A stretch of 64,000 bases of DNA from Planomicrobium okeanokoites (GCF_003428875.1 NZ_QQRS01000005.1:1-64000); one strand, 5' to 3'. Counted from the stretch's first letter, positions 7,799 through 16,768 are shown. Notes: generated from the sequence alone by a model not told the origin. Numbers and translations: made by a program.

Positions 7799-8269
7799 TC
7801 AGGCTTCACTTGGCAGACCTCCATTAAGCTGTTGTAGCGCCATAAGCTTCTGGAACATCCCTTCGTCCCTCGACTCGAGCGCATAATCGATCATTCGTTC
7901 AAAATTCTCGTGTTCTAGGAATTCGATTGCTTCCATTGCTTCGGTCCTTGCTTGATCAGGAATTTCTGCAATACCCGCACTTTCACCTTGCAGGATGGAT
8001 TGGAGATGCATATGAATATCAGAGACAAGCAGAAGTTGGTACAGCGGCAGACGGATAAACCGGTTCCCTTTCTGGAAAACAAATACTTCAGACAGATTCT
8101 CGACCTGGAATGTATTCGTGTTGACTACGATTTCTTTCCCTTCAACCGGGATGAAATGGAATAATTCATCATCTTTCATAATTGAGAGGTACTGGTAGGC
8201 AAAGACGAATTTTACAAGATGATCTTCTTTCTTTGTATAGAACGGCTTCATCATTTTGACATGCAACAT
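7799..8269 (-). CDS. IDEAL domain protein
   Basis: A 156-residue soluble protein. The C-terminal segment MIDYALESRDEGMFQKLM (about residues 126-143) fits the IDEAL domain consensus found in Bacillales proteins such as YpiB. The N-terminal part (residues 1-100) has predicted beta strands with no motif I recognise. IDEAL domains are thought to mediate regulatory contacts; the target is unknown here. Upstream the sequence GAGAGGGGGG gives a good ribosome binding site. Confidence 0.65.
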   Translation of the reverse strand: MLHVKMMKPFYTKKEDHLVKFVFAYQYLSIMKDDELFHFIPVEGKEIVVNTNTFQVENLSEVFVFQKGNRFIRLPLYQLLLVSDIHMHLQSILQGESAGIAEIPDQARTEAMEAIEFLEHENFERMIDYALESRDEGMFQKLMALQQLNGGLPSEA

Positions 8270-8340
8270 GACGGTTCCCCCCTCTCTGAATTTAGAATAT
8301 TCTGTTTAGTTAATCATATCATATATTCCCCATTTCGTAA

Positions 8341-8370
8341 CTAAAAAAACACAAGAATTATCTTCTTGTG
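8341..8370 (-). terminator. Rho-independent terminator overlapping the end of the 163-residue gene
   Basis: On the minus strand CACAAGAA/TTCTTGTG (8370-8363 and 8357-8350) forms a perfect 8-bp stem followed by seven Ts. The last codons and the stop of the gene are inside the hairpin. Confidence 0.85.
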
Positions 8371-8849
8371 CTGAAACCTTTTATTTTTGATTTTCCTGAA
8401 GTGGCCAGGAATTGGATCCGATCTTTCTTTACCCGTACGAACAGCTGGGACAGCGCGTCAAACAAGAAACTTTCAAACTCCTTATCGTTGGACACACCTT
8501 GGACAAAAATGATTTTTTTGAGATCAAAATCAATTTGGACTGTCGCCAATAAACCATTGCATGCCTCGACATTCCTGAACGTATAGCAGCCTCCGTCACT
8601 GGAGACCTGAAAGCGGATTTTTTCGTAGCGTTTTTCAGCAGTCAATAAAAAAAGTTCCCATACCGCAATATCTTCCTGATTCAGAACTTGCTGCAAATCA
8701 GGGATTTCCAATACATATACGTTATCCAAGGTTTTGCTCCCGTCTACATTTAGTAGGTATTTTGCCTTACACTTTATCCAGTATAATCTAACTTCCCTCA
8801 AAAAAGAACTCTCTCTGAAAATATATTTACAACCGGGTTCCGGCGTCAA
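8358..8849 (-). CDS. Hypothetical protein (163 residues or shorter)
   Basis: An open frame of 163 codons with mixed alpha/beta character and no family I recognise. The middle (YEKIRFQVSSDGGCYTFRNV, then LLATVQIDFDLKKIIFVQG) suggests a small sheet-rich fold. The dedicated terminator overlapping its last codons supports a real transcript on this strand. The start is uncertain: the first ATG at 8849 has no clear ribosome binding site and lies just next to the divergent ywqB promoter, and a TTG further in is possible. Confidence 0.5.
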   Translation of the reverse strand: MTPEPGCKYIFRESSFLREVRLYWIKCKAKYLLNVDGSKTLDNVYVLEIPDLQQVLNQEDIAVWELFLLTAEKRYEKIRFQVSSDGGCYTFRNVEACNGLLATVQIDFDLKKIIFVQGVSNDKEFESFLFDALSQLFVRVKKDRIQFLATSGKSKIKGFSTRR

Positions 8850-8862
8850 CTTTTCTTCTTCG

Positions 8863-8891
8863 TTTACGGACCCGCCTGAAACTAGTATAAT
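8863..8891 (+). promoter_or_regulatory. Promoter of the ywqB-ywqA pair
   Basis: A perfect TATAAT at 8886-8891 with a weaker TTTACG at 8863-8868 and 17-bp spacing. It places transcription start about 25 bases before the chosen start codon at 8923. Confidence 0.6.
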
Positions 8892-8922
8892 AGAAGGAAA
8901 GTTTTATTTTGGGGCGATGCAA

Positions 8923-10455
8923 ATGGCTACGGTTCAATCCCTGGCACAACAATATGAAGAGACTATACACAATTATATGGCTGCTATCGAAAGGTCCCTT
9001 AATCCCGCTCGTGCGACGGATGAGGAAATGGTTCGAAAAGCAGTCTTTTTAGTGCGCCATGACGGGGTACAAATCCAGTCGTTCAATGAAGAAAGACTGC
9101 TTCTTGAAGCGATCGTCAAAGATGCCCATTCCGTTAAAGTCGTGATGAATTTCGAAAAACTGACAGCTGTCTGCGCCTGCCCGCAGGAAGATCTGTGCCG
9201 GCACCGGCTGGCGGTGATTTTTGCTTTATACCAAAAAATCGGCTCGCTGTCGCAATGGGTGGCGGATTGGCGCGCACAGGAACAGGAACAGCTGTCCACG
9301 ATCGGCAATAAACGTTCGCCGCAGCAATGGAGAAAAGTGATCCAAAGTGTCTGGCGGGATCCGATCCCCGACTATACGACAAGAAATTATTTCTATTATG
9401 AACAAATGTATGAGGGACGGTTGAAGAATGCATTATCATTTGTGCCTCTTGAACGGGAATGGAAGACGCTTTTCCGCGCCTATGCCCACTTCATCTCATT
9501 ATCCGAAGTTTGGGGCACCTATATCTCCGGCACCAATGATGTCCACCATTCCTTCTTCAAAACCTGGTTCGAAGATGAACTCCATGACCTCCGTGATTTG
9601 CTTGACCAGTTGCACGGCCAGCACCGGACATTCGAATCGGATGCTTTTTTTGACTACCTGCGGGATATGGTGCGGGATTTCGCTTCAATAAAAGACGGTT
9701 CTTCGTCGCAGCGTTTTACGGTCTATCAATTGTTCTGGACGAATCTTTTCACGAATGACCGTTTGCGGAAACAGGAGCTTGCAGCTTTCCCGCGGCCGGA
9801 TGAGCGGATTACCGCCTTTTTTGCCATTCTGCTGAAAGATCCGCTCGAACTGAAAAAAATCACGCCGAACGAAGCCAATGACTGGATCCAGCTGGCGATC
9901 CTAGCTGAAGAAGAACAGAACCAACAGGCTCTTGAAGTGATATTGCTGGCAGTCAAGCCGCATGTGAAGACATTCCTGTTTGAAGGCTTGTACACACAAT
10001 ACCGCCATCAATACGTCCGGACATTAAGCCGGCTGTTTTCCCTGATCCATTTGAGTGAAAGGGACTGGGAAGATCTGTTCCGTCAATTCGGCCATTACGG
10101 ATTGCCCGCCTATTCCACCTATCTAATCGAAAAAGGTTTTTTCAAGCAATGGGCGGAACTTCACCATATGCATAATTCCCCTCTCTACTTCGCAGAAGAA
10201 TGCGGGTTGAAGGAAGTGCACGAAGCTGCCCCGGATTACGCGCTGCCGCTTTATCACCGCTACGCGATGGCCCATTTGGATGACCGCAGCCGCGCCAGCT
10301 ACAAACAGGCGGTGCGAATCTGGAAGAAAATGAAATCCGCTTGCAAGAAAAGCGATCAAATGGAATTTTGGAAATCCTATATAAAAGAAATCCGGACACA
10401 GAATAAACGTCTCCGCGCCTTGCAGGAAGAGATTGAGAAAGGAAATTTGGTATGA
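8923..10455 (+). CDS. ywqB: SWIM zinc-finger protein, partner of the SNF2 helicase
   Basis: A 510-residue soluble protein. The N-terminal region contains the SWIM pattern CxC...CxH: CACPQEDLCRHRLAV at about residues 79-93, a zinc-binding motif that binds nucleic acid or protein. The rest is helical with no catalytic motif. The frame stays open upstream, but the TATAAT at 8886 and GGGG at 8911 favour the ATG at 8923. Its stop overlaps the start of the helicase gene by ATGA. The same pairing (ywqB-ywqA) exists in B. subtilis, so the two probably act together in DNA metabolism; the exact role is not established. Confidence 0.85.
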   Translation: MATVQSLAQQYEETIHNYMAAIERSLNPARATDEEMVRKAVFLVRHDGVQIQSFNEERLLLEAIVKDAHSVKVVMNFEKLTAVCACPQEDLCRHRLAVIFALYQKIGSLSQWVADWRAQEQEQLSTIGNKRSPQQWRKVIQSVWRDPIPDYTTRNYFYYEQMYEGRLKNALSFVPLEREWKTLFRAYAHFISLSEVWGTYISGTNDVHHSFFKTWFEDELHDLRDLLDQLHGQHRTFESDAFFDYLRDMVRDFASIKDGSSSQRFTVYQLFWTNLFTNDRLRKQELAAFPRPDERITAFFAILLKDPLELKKITPNEANDWIQLAILAEEEQNQQALEVILLAVKPHVKTFLFEGLYTQYRHQYVRTLSRLFSLIHLSERDWEDLFRQFGHYGLPAYSTYLIEKGFFKQWAELHHMHNSPLYFAEECGLKEVHEAAPDYALPLYHRYAMAHLDDRSRASYKQAVRIWKKMKSACKKSDQMEFWKSYIKEIRTQNKRLRALQEEIEKGNLV

Positions 10456-13175
10456 CTCAATTCCAGACAGAAGGAAGCCGCATCTATTATTTAAAAGTCA
10501 CCAAAGGAGAAAGCTTCCGGATTCAAGCCATCAATGAAACCGGCAATCGCATACCTCCAGAAATTTGGACTCCTTTTCTTTATTTCATGGACAAAGAAAG
10601 TTTCTTCGGCTTGAAATCTGAAATGGATGGTCTCGACCTGGTGCTGTCACCTGCCGATTTTGTCAGGCTTTTCAACGGCAATGGCCATCATTATGTCACC
10701 TTCAAGGGCCAGACAGAAACAGATATCGCCTGGCTGCAGCTTGCCGAAAAAGTATCAGATTCATTGAATGATCCGCGTCTATGGGATCACGTCAGCGTGG
10801 ACGGCGACGATATCATTATCGACAGTAAGTATGGTGATAACGATATCCAGGCGTTCCTGAGTGATACCATCAGCCAGCAGCTTCGCCAAAAAGGCCTGTC
10901 GACTGCACAGCTTCCGTATATCCAGCATTTCATCCAGCAAACGGGCTGGGATGGGCTCGAAGCTGCGGATGATTATGTAATCGCCGTCCAATTGAGTGAA
11001 CCGGATGAATCACCGGACTGGTCATTTAAAGTAGTCCTCCGCTCCAAACGCGGCAGTGTCTACTGGACGCCTTCCAAACGGCGGATGGATGAGCCGCTTG
11101 AAAAGGTGCTGCCTGAGAAATGGCGCAGCCGCCACGCTGAAATAGCGGAAAAACAAGCCCTGATTTTGAGCCTTTGCCCATCTGTTGATGGTTTCGATGA
11201 AACGAAACTTTATCACGCTGAATGGACAGATGCCCAAGTTCTTGAATTTTTACGCAGCGATACGGAAATCCTTCAGGCATTCGGCATCGAAGTCTCCATT
11301 CCGTCCTGGCTCCAGGCTGTACAGGAATCAAAAGTGCGTGTGAAAGCCAACGTCCATTCACCCGCCAAGAAAGCATCGGTTGTCGGACTCGACCAGATCA
11401 TCCGCTTTGACTGGCAGTTCTCGCTGAACGGCCACGAACTCAGCATGCAGGATTTTGAAAGGCTCGTTTCCGAGAACAAGGAATTTATCCGCATCGGCAA
11501 TGAATGGGTACGGGTCGATTCCAACCTCCTGATGCAGCTCCGCAAAATGATCGACGAAGCGGATGATGCCGATTGGACGATCAAGGACATGCTGTTCCAG
11601 AACGTACCGGAAATCATGCTGGAAGAAGCCGCAGAAGAAGACGATCCACTTGTCGAATTCAATTTGAATAAATCATTGAAGGTTTTATTGGATAAACTGC
11701 TCGATAAACGGGATCTGCCGGAAACAGCGATCCCCGCAAACCTGAACACCGAGCTCCGCCCTTATCAAAAAACAGGCTTCGACTATCTCGTGTTCATGCG
11801 GGAGGAAGGATTCGGTCTTTGCCTCGCGGATGACATGGGCCTCGGCAAGACGGTCCAGCTGATTGCCTACCTGCTCCATGTTCATTCGGAAAAACAGGCG
11901 CAGCCGTCACTGATCGTCTGCCCGACTTCTGTACTTGGCAACTGGCAAAAAGAACTTGAACGTTTTGCGCCTGATTTGAAAGTCTATATGCATTACGGTC
12001 CAGTTCGCCCGAAAGCGGAGGAATTCTCGCAATACCTGGAAGCCGAGCAGCCGGATGTAGTGTTGTCCACATACGGCATCGCTTCGTCCGACGCTGAAGA
12101 AATGCAGGACATTCCGTGGACCAGCATTACGCTTGATGAAGCACAGAACATCAAGAATATGTACACGAAACAATCGCGCACCATCCGCCGTTTCAAAGGT
12201 CAGCATCATATTGCGCTGACCGGGACGCCGATTGAGAACCGTCTTTCTGAATTATGGTCGATTTTCGACTTCATCAATAAAGGCTATCTGTACCGCATCA
12301 AGCAATTCCAGGAAACGTTCATGATTCCGATCGAGCGTGATGATTCGGAAGAAGCGAAGGATAAATTGCGCCAGCGCATCCAGCCTTTCCTGCTGCGCCG
12401 CACGAAGAAAGATCCTGAGCTTCAATTGAATCTGCCTGAAAAACAGGAGCAGCTTGAATACTGCCCGCTGACACCTGAACAGGCCGCCCTTTATGAAGGA
12501 CTGGTTCAGGATACCGTCGAAAAAATGGAAACTTTGACCGGCTTCGAGAAAAAGGGCCTGGTGCTGAAAATGCTCAGCAAGCTGAAGCAATTATGCAACC
12601 ATCCGTCCCTTTATCTGAAAGAGCCTTATACGACAGCGGAAGAAATTCTGCCCCGCTCTCAGAAACTTGAGCGGATTGTGACCTTGGCCGGCGAAATTGC
12701 CGAACGGGGAGAACAATGCCTGATCTTCACCCAATATATTGGAATGGGCCATCTGCTCCAGCAGGCCATCAATGAGCTGTACGGACATGAAGTGCCATTC
12801 CTGACAGGCAGCATGCCGAAGAACCAGCGGGATTCACTGGTCAACTCATTCCAGCAAGGTAAATTCCCGATTTTCATCCTGTCTCTGAAAGCCGGCGGAA
12901 CCGGATTGAACCTGACTGCCGCAACACACGTCCTGCACGCGGACAGATGGTGGAATCCAGCCGTTGAAAATCAGGCCACTGACCGTGCCTACCGGATCGG
13001 ACAGACACAATTTGTGCATGTCCATAAATTCGTGACAATCGGCACCATCGAAGAAAAAATTGATTCACTGCTGACGCAGAAGCAGACGATGTCTGAACAG
13101 TTCATCCAGTCCAGCCAGTGGATGACGGAGCTGTCCGACAACGAGCTGAAAGAGCTGTTCACTTATTCGCTGTAA
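10452..13175 (+). CDS. ywqA: SNF2/SWI2 family DNA helicase-like ATPase
   Basis: A 907-residue protein. The N-terminal half (to about residue 420) is the bacterial SNF2-associated region. The motor follows: Walker A ADDMGLGKTVQL, DEAQ box TLDEAQNIKN, motif III ALTGTP, and helicase C motifs GGTGLNLTAATHV and the arginine-finger segment ENQATDRAYRIGQ. These show an ATP-dependent double-stranded DNA translocase, acting on protein-DNA complexes rather than strand separation. It is translationally coupled to ywqB. It ends in a repeat element followed by a terminator at 13350. Confidence 0.93.
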   Translation: MTQFQTEGSRIYYLKVTKGESFRIQAINETGNRIPPEIWTPFLYFMDKESFFGLKSEMDGLDLVLSPADFVRLFNGNGHHYVTFKGQTETDIAWLQLAEKVSDSLNDPRLWDHVSVDGDDIIIDSKYGDNDIQAFLSDTISQQLRQKGLSTAQLPYIQHFIQQTGWDGLEAADDYVIAVQLSEPDESPDWSFKVVLRSKRGSVYWTPSKRRMDEPLEKVLPEKWRSRHAEIAEKQALILSLCPSVDGFDETKLYHAEWTDAQVLEFLRSDTEILQAFGIEVSIPSWLQAVQESKVRVKANVHSPAKKASVVGLDQIIRFDWQFSLNGHELSMQDFERLVSENKEFIRIGNEWVRVDSNLLMQLRKMIDEADDADWTIKDMLFQNVPEIMLEEAAEEDDPLVEFNLNKSLKVLLDKLLDKRDLPETAIPANLNTELRPYQKTGFDYLVFMREEGFGLCLADDMGLGKTVQLIAYLLHVHSEKQAQPSLIVCPTSVLGNWQKELERFAPDLKVYMHYGPVRPKAEEFSQYLEAEQPDVVLSTYGIASSDAEEMQDIPWTSITLDEAQNIKNMYTKQSRTIRRFKGQHHIALTGTPIENRLSELWSIFDFINKGYLYRIKQFQETFMIPIERDDSEEAKDKLRQRIQPFLLRRTKKDPELQLNLPEKQEQLEYCPLTPEQAALYEGLVQDTVEKMETLTGFEKKGLVLKMLSKLKQLCNHPSLYLKEPYTTAEEILPRSQKLERIVTLAGEIAERGEQCLIFTQYIGMGHLLQQAINELYGHEVPFLTGSMPKNQRDSLVNSFQQGKFPIFILSLKAGGTGLNLTAATHVLHADRWWNPAVENQATDRAYRIGQTQFVHVHKFVTIGTIEEKIDSLLTQKQTMSEQFIQSSQWMTELSDNELKELFTYSL

Positions 13176-13182
13176 GTAGAAA

Positions 13183-13345
13183 AGCGGAAGCGGCCGTTCA
13201 GCTCCGACAAGCGTAAGACGATTTGGCGAAGCGGCATCTTTTCAGCCGCACAGCCAAAGTGGCTTACGACTCGAGGAGTTGGCCGCTGGAGTCTGGACAA
13301 TAAAGAAAAGCGACTGTGCCCGTTCAGCTCCGACAAACTTAAGGC
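13183..13345. repeat. Roughly 130-bp palindromic intergenic element, copy 1
   Basis: Reading minus, the copy begins near GTCCAGACTCCAGCGGCC, passes GAGTCGTAAGCC, a centre TGTGCGGCTGAAAAGATG, and ends GCTGAACGGCCGCTTCCG with CTTTTCT. Left and right arms are imperfect reverse complements. A second partial right arm follows to about 13345. This copy shows the uninterrupted junction CACTTTGGCTGTGCGG used to recognise the nested insertion at 27.9 kb. Confidence 0.85.
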
Positions 13346-13349
13346 AAGA

Positions 13350-13384
13350 GATGGACCCATACTTTTTGGGTCCATCTTTTTTTG
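13350..13384 (+). terminator. Rho-independent terminator of ywqBA
   Basis: Perfect 10-bp stem GATGGACCCA/TGGGTCCATC, 7-nt loop and a run of Ts. Confidence 0.9.
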
Positions 13385-13442
13385 GATAAGCATGGGATAA
13401 AAATTTATTTGGACGTATTATGTAGTTTCTTTTTTATAATTT

Positions 13443-13474
13443 GAGCATGGTCGGGTCCCCACCCTTCCATGCTC
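13443..13474. other. Strong hairpin without T-run
   Basis: GAGCATGG and GGGT pair with ACCC and CCATGCTC around a four-base loop CCCC and a two-base internal loop. It lies 30 bases beyond the stop of the minus-strand 47-residue gene. Neither strand has a good T-run, so it may be a processing or stability structure rather than a terminator. Confidence 0.6.
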
Positions 13475-13506
13475 CCCTTTTCTGAACAATGAATGAAACA
13501 ACTGCT

Positions 13507-13650
13507 TCAAACTTTTGTAGCGGAACGGAAATGCTCCTTCAGTTCACTTAGCTCCCGTTCCGCCTCTGCCAATCGTCTATGGAGCAAAGCCGTAAGGCGG
13601 ATCAGCTGCTCCATATGCACTTCCAATTGCTGTTGTACGTCTTTTGGCAT
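13507..13650 (-). CDS. 47-residue coiled-coil protein downstream of ssbB
   Basis: The frame starts at an ATG (13650) nine bases after a clear GGGAGG and ends TGA at 13507. The 47-residue product, MPKDVQQQLEVHMEQLIRLT..., is almost entirely helical with heptad-like leucines (RLAEAERELSELKEH), so a short coiled coil is expected. It starts 30 bases downstream of the ssbB stop and is probably co-transcribed with it. I do not recognise a family; a partner of the competence single-strand binding protein would be a guess. Confidence 0.7.
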   Translation of the reverse strand: MPKDVQQQLEVHMEQLIRLTALLHRRLAEAERELSELKEHFRSATKV

Positions 13651-13680
13651 GGCTAAGTGCCTCCCATTCATAAATTTGAA

Positions 13681-14091
13681 TTACGCGTTAACCGGTTCCG
13701 CATCCGGTACAGGGAAATCAAAATCTGCTTCAGATTGAGGTTCCTTCTGCAATGGGGCGGTTTCTTCCTGCGCTTTTCTTCGGTCCAGAAAACGCACCTG
13801 ATCACCAAGAATTTCGGTAACGTAGACCCTGGTTCCGTCTTCCCTGTCATAATGGCGGGACTGAAGTCTGCCCGAAATCGCTACAAGCGAGCCTTTCACA
13901 CAGAACTTCGCGACATTGACTGCCGGCCTTCCCCAAGTCGAACACAGCACAAAATCACTTTCAATCTCGCCTTTCTGGTTCTTGTAATTCCGGGAAACAG
14001 CAACGATGAACGTTGTATGTACACGCCCTTCGCTTAATGTCCGTGACGATGGATCTTTGGTCAACCTGCCTACCAGTCCGACTTGATTCAT
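13681..14091 (-). CDS. ssbB: Single-stranded DNA-binding protein, SsbB type
   Basis: A 136-residue OB-fold protein opening MNQVGLVGRLTKDP, with the RNYKNQKGEIESDFVLCSTWG and KGSLVAISGRLQSR core of bacterial SSB. The frame can start nine bases earlier at GTG, but that GTG is part of the ribosome binding site AAAGGAGGTG, so the ATG at 14091 is chosen. The C-terminus (DFDFPVPDAEPVNA) lacks the acidic DDDIPF-like tip that recruits repair proteins, as in the competence paralogue SsbB of B. subtilis. Position next to ywpF and fabZ matches B. subtilis ywpH/ssbB. Confidence 0.88.
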   Translation of the reverse strand: MNQVGLVGRLTKDPSSRTLSEGRVHTTFIVAVSRNYKNQKGEIESDFVLCSTWGRPAVNVAKFCVKGSLVAISGRLQSRHYDREDGTRVYVTEILGDQVRFLDRRKAQEETAPLQKEPQSEADFDFPVPDAEPVNA

Positions 14092-14372
14092 GTTTTTCAC
14101 CTCCTTTCGGTAAAATCAGCATACTAAATAAACTGAATTTTACGCAAAAGGCGAAAATCTGAATTTGACGAGTTTTCCAGCAGTCATATTTGATTTTTCA
14201 ATCCCAGTAAAAAATAAATATCTTCTTTATTCCTTACGGATACGGCTTATCCTGCTCCTGGCAAAACAATTGCAAATAAGAATTTTAAAAGCTTTTCAAA
14301 ACTATTTGAGGATTCGACCGGAAATTCCAGGCTATGCTATACTGGAAAAAAGATTGTTTGGGAGGTAGACAG

Positions 14373-14810
14373 ATGAAGACCTTTAAAATGCTGTCGATGG
14401 GGCTTGTCGATGAAGAGGAGATTATCAATTTCCCTCTTGAAGACGGCATTATCATCAACCAGGAGAACAGCCATCGTTCATGGGTTCTCGAAATGCTGAT
14501 GGACCTGTCACACGAAGAAAGATTCAAGCAAATGATGAATTCGGGGAAAATCTATGATGTAAAAGTCGTCATTTCATATCCGGAAAACGAACCGGCCACG
14601 TTTGAAGTCGGCATTTATGCCGTAAAAAAAATCGGCAATCATATTTCCGTCCTGATGAAAGGCACATTAAAACGCGCCCGCCGCAAATATGCGGAAAGCT
14701 TGCTGTCGGAACTGTTGGAAGACGGCTTGGAAGGCGAACAATTGCTGACGCGTTTTGAAAGCGATATGCGGTCGCGCCCGGTACTTCGCAAGGATGAAGC
14801 CAACAATTAA
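14373..14810 (+). CDS. ywpF: YwpF-like protein
   Basis: A 145-residue soluble protein starting MKTFKMLSMGLVDEEEI after GGGAGG at ideal spacing; an upstream in-frame ATG at 14334 lacks such a site. The family is restricted to Bacillales and has no known biochemical role. Predicted structure alternates beta strands with a C-terminal helix (KRARRKYAESLLSELLEDG). It is divergent from ssbB and convergent with fabZ, sharing a bidirectional terminator. The neighbourhood (ssbB, ywpF, fabZ, mbl) matches B. subtilis. The divergent ssbB-ywpF intergenic region has no promoter I can defend. Confidence 0.85.
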   Translation: MKTFKMLSMGLVDEEEIINFPLEDGIIINQENSHRSWVLEMLMDLSHEERFKQMMNSGKIYDVKVVISYPENEPATFEVGIYAVKKIGNHISVLMKGTLKRARRKYAESLLSELLEDGLEGEQLLTRFESDMRSRPVLRKDEANN

Positions 14811-14826
14811 TAATTTGGACATAATA

Positions 14827-14866
14827 AAAAGCAGCGCAGATAAGAAATTATCTGCGCTGCTTTTAT
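14827..14866. terminator. Bidirectional terminator between ywpF and fabZ
   Basis: A perfect 17-bp stem (14827-14843 with 14848-14864) around the loop GAAA, with A-run on one side and T-run on the other, serves both converging genes. Confidence 0.95.
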
Positions 14867-14869
14867 CTT

Positions 14870-15307
14870 TTATTTTTCAGCAACCGGCCCTAACGCGAAT
14901 AGGATATCGCATTCACAGGCGATTTCACCGTCCACTGTTGCGATGCCATGCCCTTTGCCCATTGGCCCTCTAAGTTTCGTCAATTCCACTTCCAGGCGCA
15001 ATTGATCGCCCGGGACAACCTGGCGCTTAAAACGGCAATTGTCGATGCCTGTGAAGAAAGCAAGGCGCCCTTCATTGCCTTCCATTTTTAAAACGGCAGT
15101 AGCTCCCACTTGAGCAAGAGCTTCTACGATCAAGACACCCGGCATAACAGGATATCCAGGAAAATGGCCATTAAAGAATTCTTCGTTGGCGGATACATTT
15201 TTCAAGCCAACCGCTCTTTTGCCTGCTTCAAGCTCCAGCATCCGGTCCACCATCAAAAATGGATAACGGTGTGGAAGAATCGCTTTTATCTGTTCAGTCG
15301 TCAACAT
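14870..15307 (-). CDS. fabZ: (3R)-hydroxyacyl-ACP dehydratase FabZ
   Basis: A 145-residue hot-dog fold enzyme of fatty acid synthesis that dehydrates 3-hydroxyacyl-ACP to trans-2-enoyl-ACP. The signature [10 protein letters not shown] is at residues 13-22, and the catalytic His48 ([12 protein letters not shown]) and Glu62 (LIVEALAQ) are present. Length is normal for the family. Here it is preceded by the EpuA-like gene 39 bases upstream on the same strand, so the two are probably co-transcribed with mbl further upstream. Confidence 0.96.
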   Translation of the reverse strand: MLTTEQIKAILPHRYPFLMVDRMLELEAGKRAVGLKNVSANEEFFNGHFPGYPVMPGVLIVEALAQVGATAVLKMEGNEGRLAFFTGIDNCRFKRQVVPGDQLRLEVELTKLRGPMGKGHGIATVDGEIACECDILFALGPVAEK

Positions 15308-15346
15308 GAGTCCAACCCCTTTAAAATGATTAAAGAGCGGCAGCTG

Positions 15347-15616
15347 TTACTTTTTGCCGCTCATGATATCGATAATATGCTGCCATGTTTCCCACTTCAG
15401 CGCATCTTTCGGCTGTCCGTCCCCGATGATGCCATAACCGACCATCGCGCCTAACGCAGCCGCAAGTACGATTAAACCGATGACCAAAATGATGCGAAGC
15501 CAAATCGGAAATAATCTGATCTGTACCCACCAGGTCTTTTTCTCCTGCTGTTCACCAGCTGCTTCATCATTTTTATATTCTTTTCTTTTAGATACTTTTT
15601 TAGTCGGCTCAGCCAT
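15347..15616 (-). CDS. EpuA-like small membrane protein (annotated elsewhere as RNA polymerase subunit beta relative)
   Basis: An 89-residue protein (96 if a TTG at 15637 is used) with a charged N-terminus, one membrane segment (LFPIWLRIILVIGLIVLAAA) and a C-terminal stretch GYGIIGDGQPKDALKWETW that is typical of the EpuA family. That family carries a misleading RNA polymerase beta name in databases; its true function is unknown. It lies between mbl and fabZ, a common position in Bacillales. The ATG at 15616 follows GGAAAGG at 12 bases. Confidence 0.8.
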   Translation of the reverse strand: MAEPTKKVSKRKEYKNDEAAGEQQEKKTWWVQIRLFPIWLRIILVIGLIVLAAALGAMVGYGIIGDGQPKDALKWETWQHIIDIMSGKK

Positions 15617-15775
15617 TTCAGTCGTCAACCTTTCCAATGATGCATTCTCTCATATAATCTGTTAAGAGCATTCCGCATCCACAAGTCTATTGCGATTCCG
15701 CTAACACGATTTCACTCTGTTGTCATTATACTAAAAAAATGCGGTAGCTGTACATAATTAAAAACGGAAAGACCT

Positions 15776-16768
15776 TTATCTTCTTTTGCGTGAAAGGCTA
15801 TCCAGCATGATGCCTGTACCGATAGCTACAGAATTCATCGGGTCTTCTGAAACGAACACAGGAACTTTCAATTCTTCTGCCAGCAATTGCTCGATGCCAT
15901 GCAGCATAGCACCTCCGCCAGTCAGTATGACGCCTCTATCGATGATATCCGCTGATAATTCCGGCGGCGTTTTTTCCAATACGTTTTTAGCTGAGGCCAC
16001 AATCATATTGACCGATTCACGTAAAGCCAATTCAATTTCTTCTGAGTGGATGGTAATTACCCGCGGCAGTCCTGTAACCATATCACGTCCGCGTATTTCC
16101 ATTTCATCTTTGCGGCTGCCTTTAAAGACTGTGCCAATTTCGATTTTGATATTTTCGGCTGTTCGCTCACCAATCAATAATTTATAATGTTTTTTAACAT
16201 ACTGGAGAATATCATTATCGAATACATCCCCCGCCACTTTAATGGATTCACTGGTGACGATATCGCCCATTGAAAGAACAGCCACATCTGTTGTGCCGCC
16301 GCCGATATCAACGACCATATTGCCTGTCGGCTGGTAAATGTCCATGCCGGCTCCGATTGCAGCAACCTTCGGCTCTTCTTCGAGGTAGACTTTCTTGCCG
16401 CCGGATTTCTCTGCAGCTTCACGGATCGCCTTTTGTTCGACGCTCGTTACATTCGTTGGACAGCAAATAAGAATACGCGGCTTGTTCATGAATCCTCTGA
16501 CTTTCAATCGTTCGATAAAATACTTCAACATGATTTCTGTTACATCAAAATCCGCGATAACCCCTTCTTTTAAAGGTCTCACAGCAATTATATTCGCCGG
16601 AGTGCGGCCGATCATTTTTCTCGCTTCTTCCCCTACAGCAATCACTTGATTGGTTTTCCGATCCATCGCAACGACAGAAGGTTCATTCAGAATAACCCCT
16701 TTGCCTTTCACATAAATCAGTACATTTGCCGTTCCTAAGTCAATCCCTATATCTCTTGAAAACAACAT
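15776..16768 (-). CDS. mbl: MreB-like actin homologue Mbl
   Basis: A 330-residue cell-shape actin. The opening MLFSRDIGIDLGTANVLIY is the phosphate 1 loop; VVDIGGGTTDVAVLS around residues 152-166 is phosphate 2, and GVILTGGGAMLHGIEQLL (about 285-302) the adenosine motif. It forms membrane-bound filaments that direct lateral peptidoglycan synthesis. Neighbours (fabZ below, murAA above) match the mbl locus of B. subtilis rather than mreB next to mreCD, so Mbl is the better call. SpoIIID and SpoIIQ genes that normally sit upstream are missing. GAAGGGG precedes the ATG. Confidence 0.9.
   Translation of the reverse strand: MLFSRDIGIDLGTANVLIYVKGKGVILNEPSVVAMDRKTNQVIAVGEEARKMIGRTPANIIAVRPLKEGVIADFDVTEIMLKYFIERLKVRGFMNKPRILICCPTNVTSVEQKAIREAAEKSGGKKVYLEEEPKVAAIGAGMDIYQPTGNMVVDIGGGTTDVAVLSMGDIVTSESIKVAGDVFDNDILQYVKKHYKLLIGERTAENIKIEIGTVFKGSRKDEMEIRGRDMVTGLPRVITIHSEEIELALRESVNMIVASAKNVLEKTPPELSADIIDRGVILTGGGAMLHGIEQLLAEELKVPVFVSEDPMNSVAIGTGIMLDSLSRKRR

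Noticed and set aside
8734..8922. N-terminal extension of YwqB to 573 residues
   Set aside because: A TATAAT at 8886 lies within the extension and the ATG at 8923 has the correctly spaced ribosome binding site.
13163..13393. 76-codon minus-strand frame in the palindromic element
   Set aside because: The same frame fragments appear in other copies of the element in different contexts; it is a repeat-derived frame.
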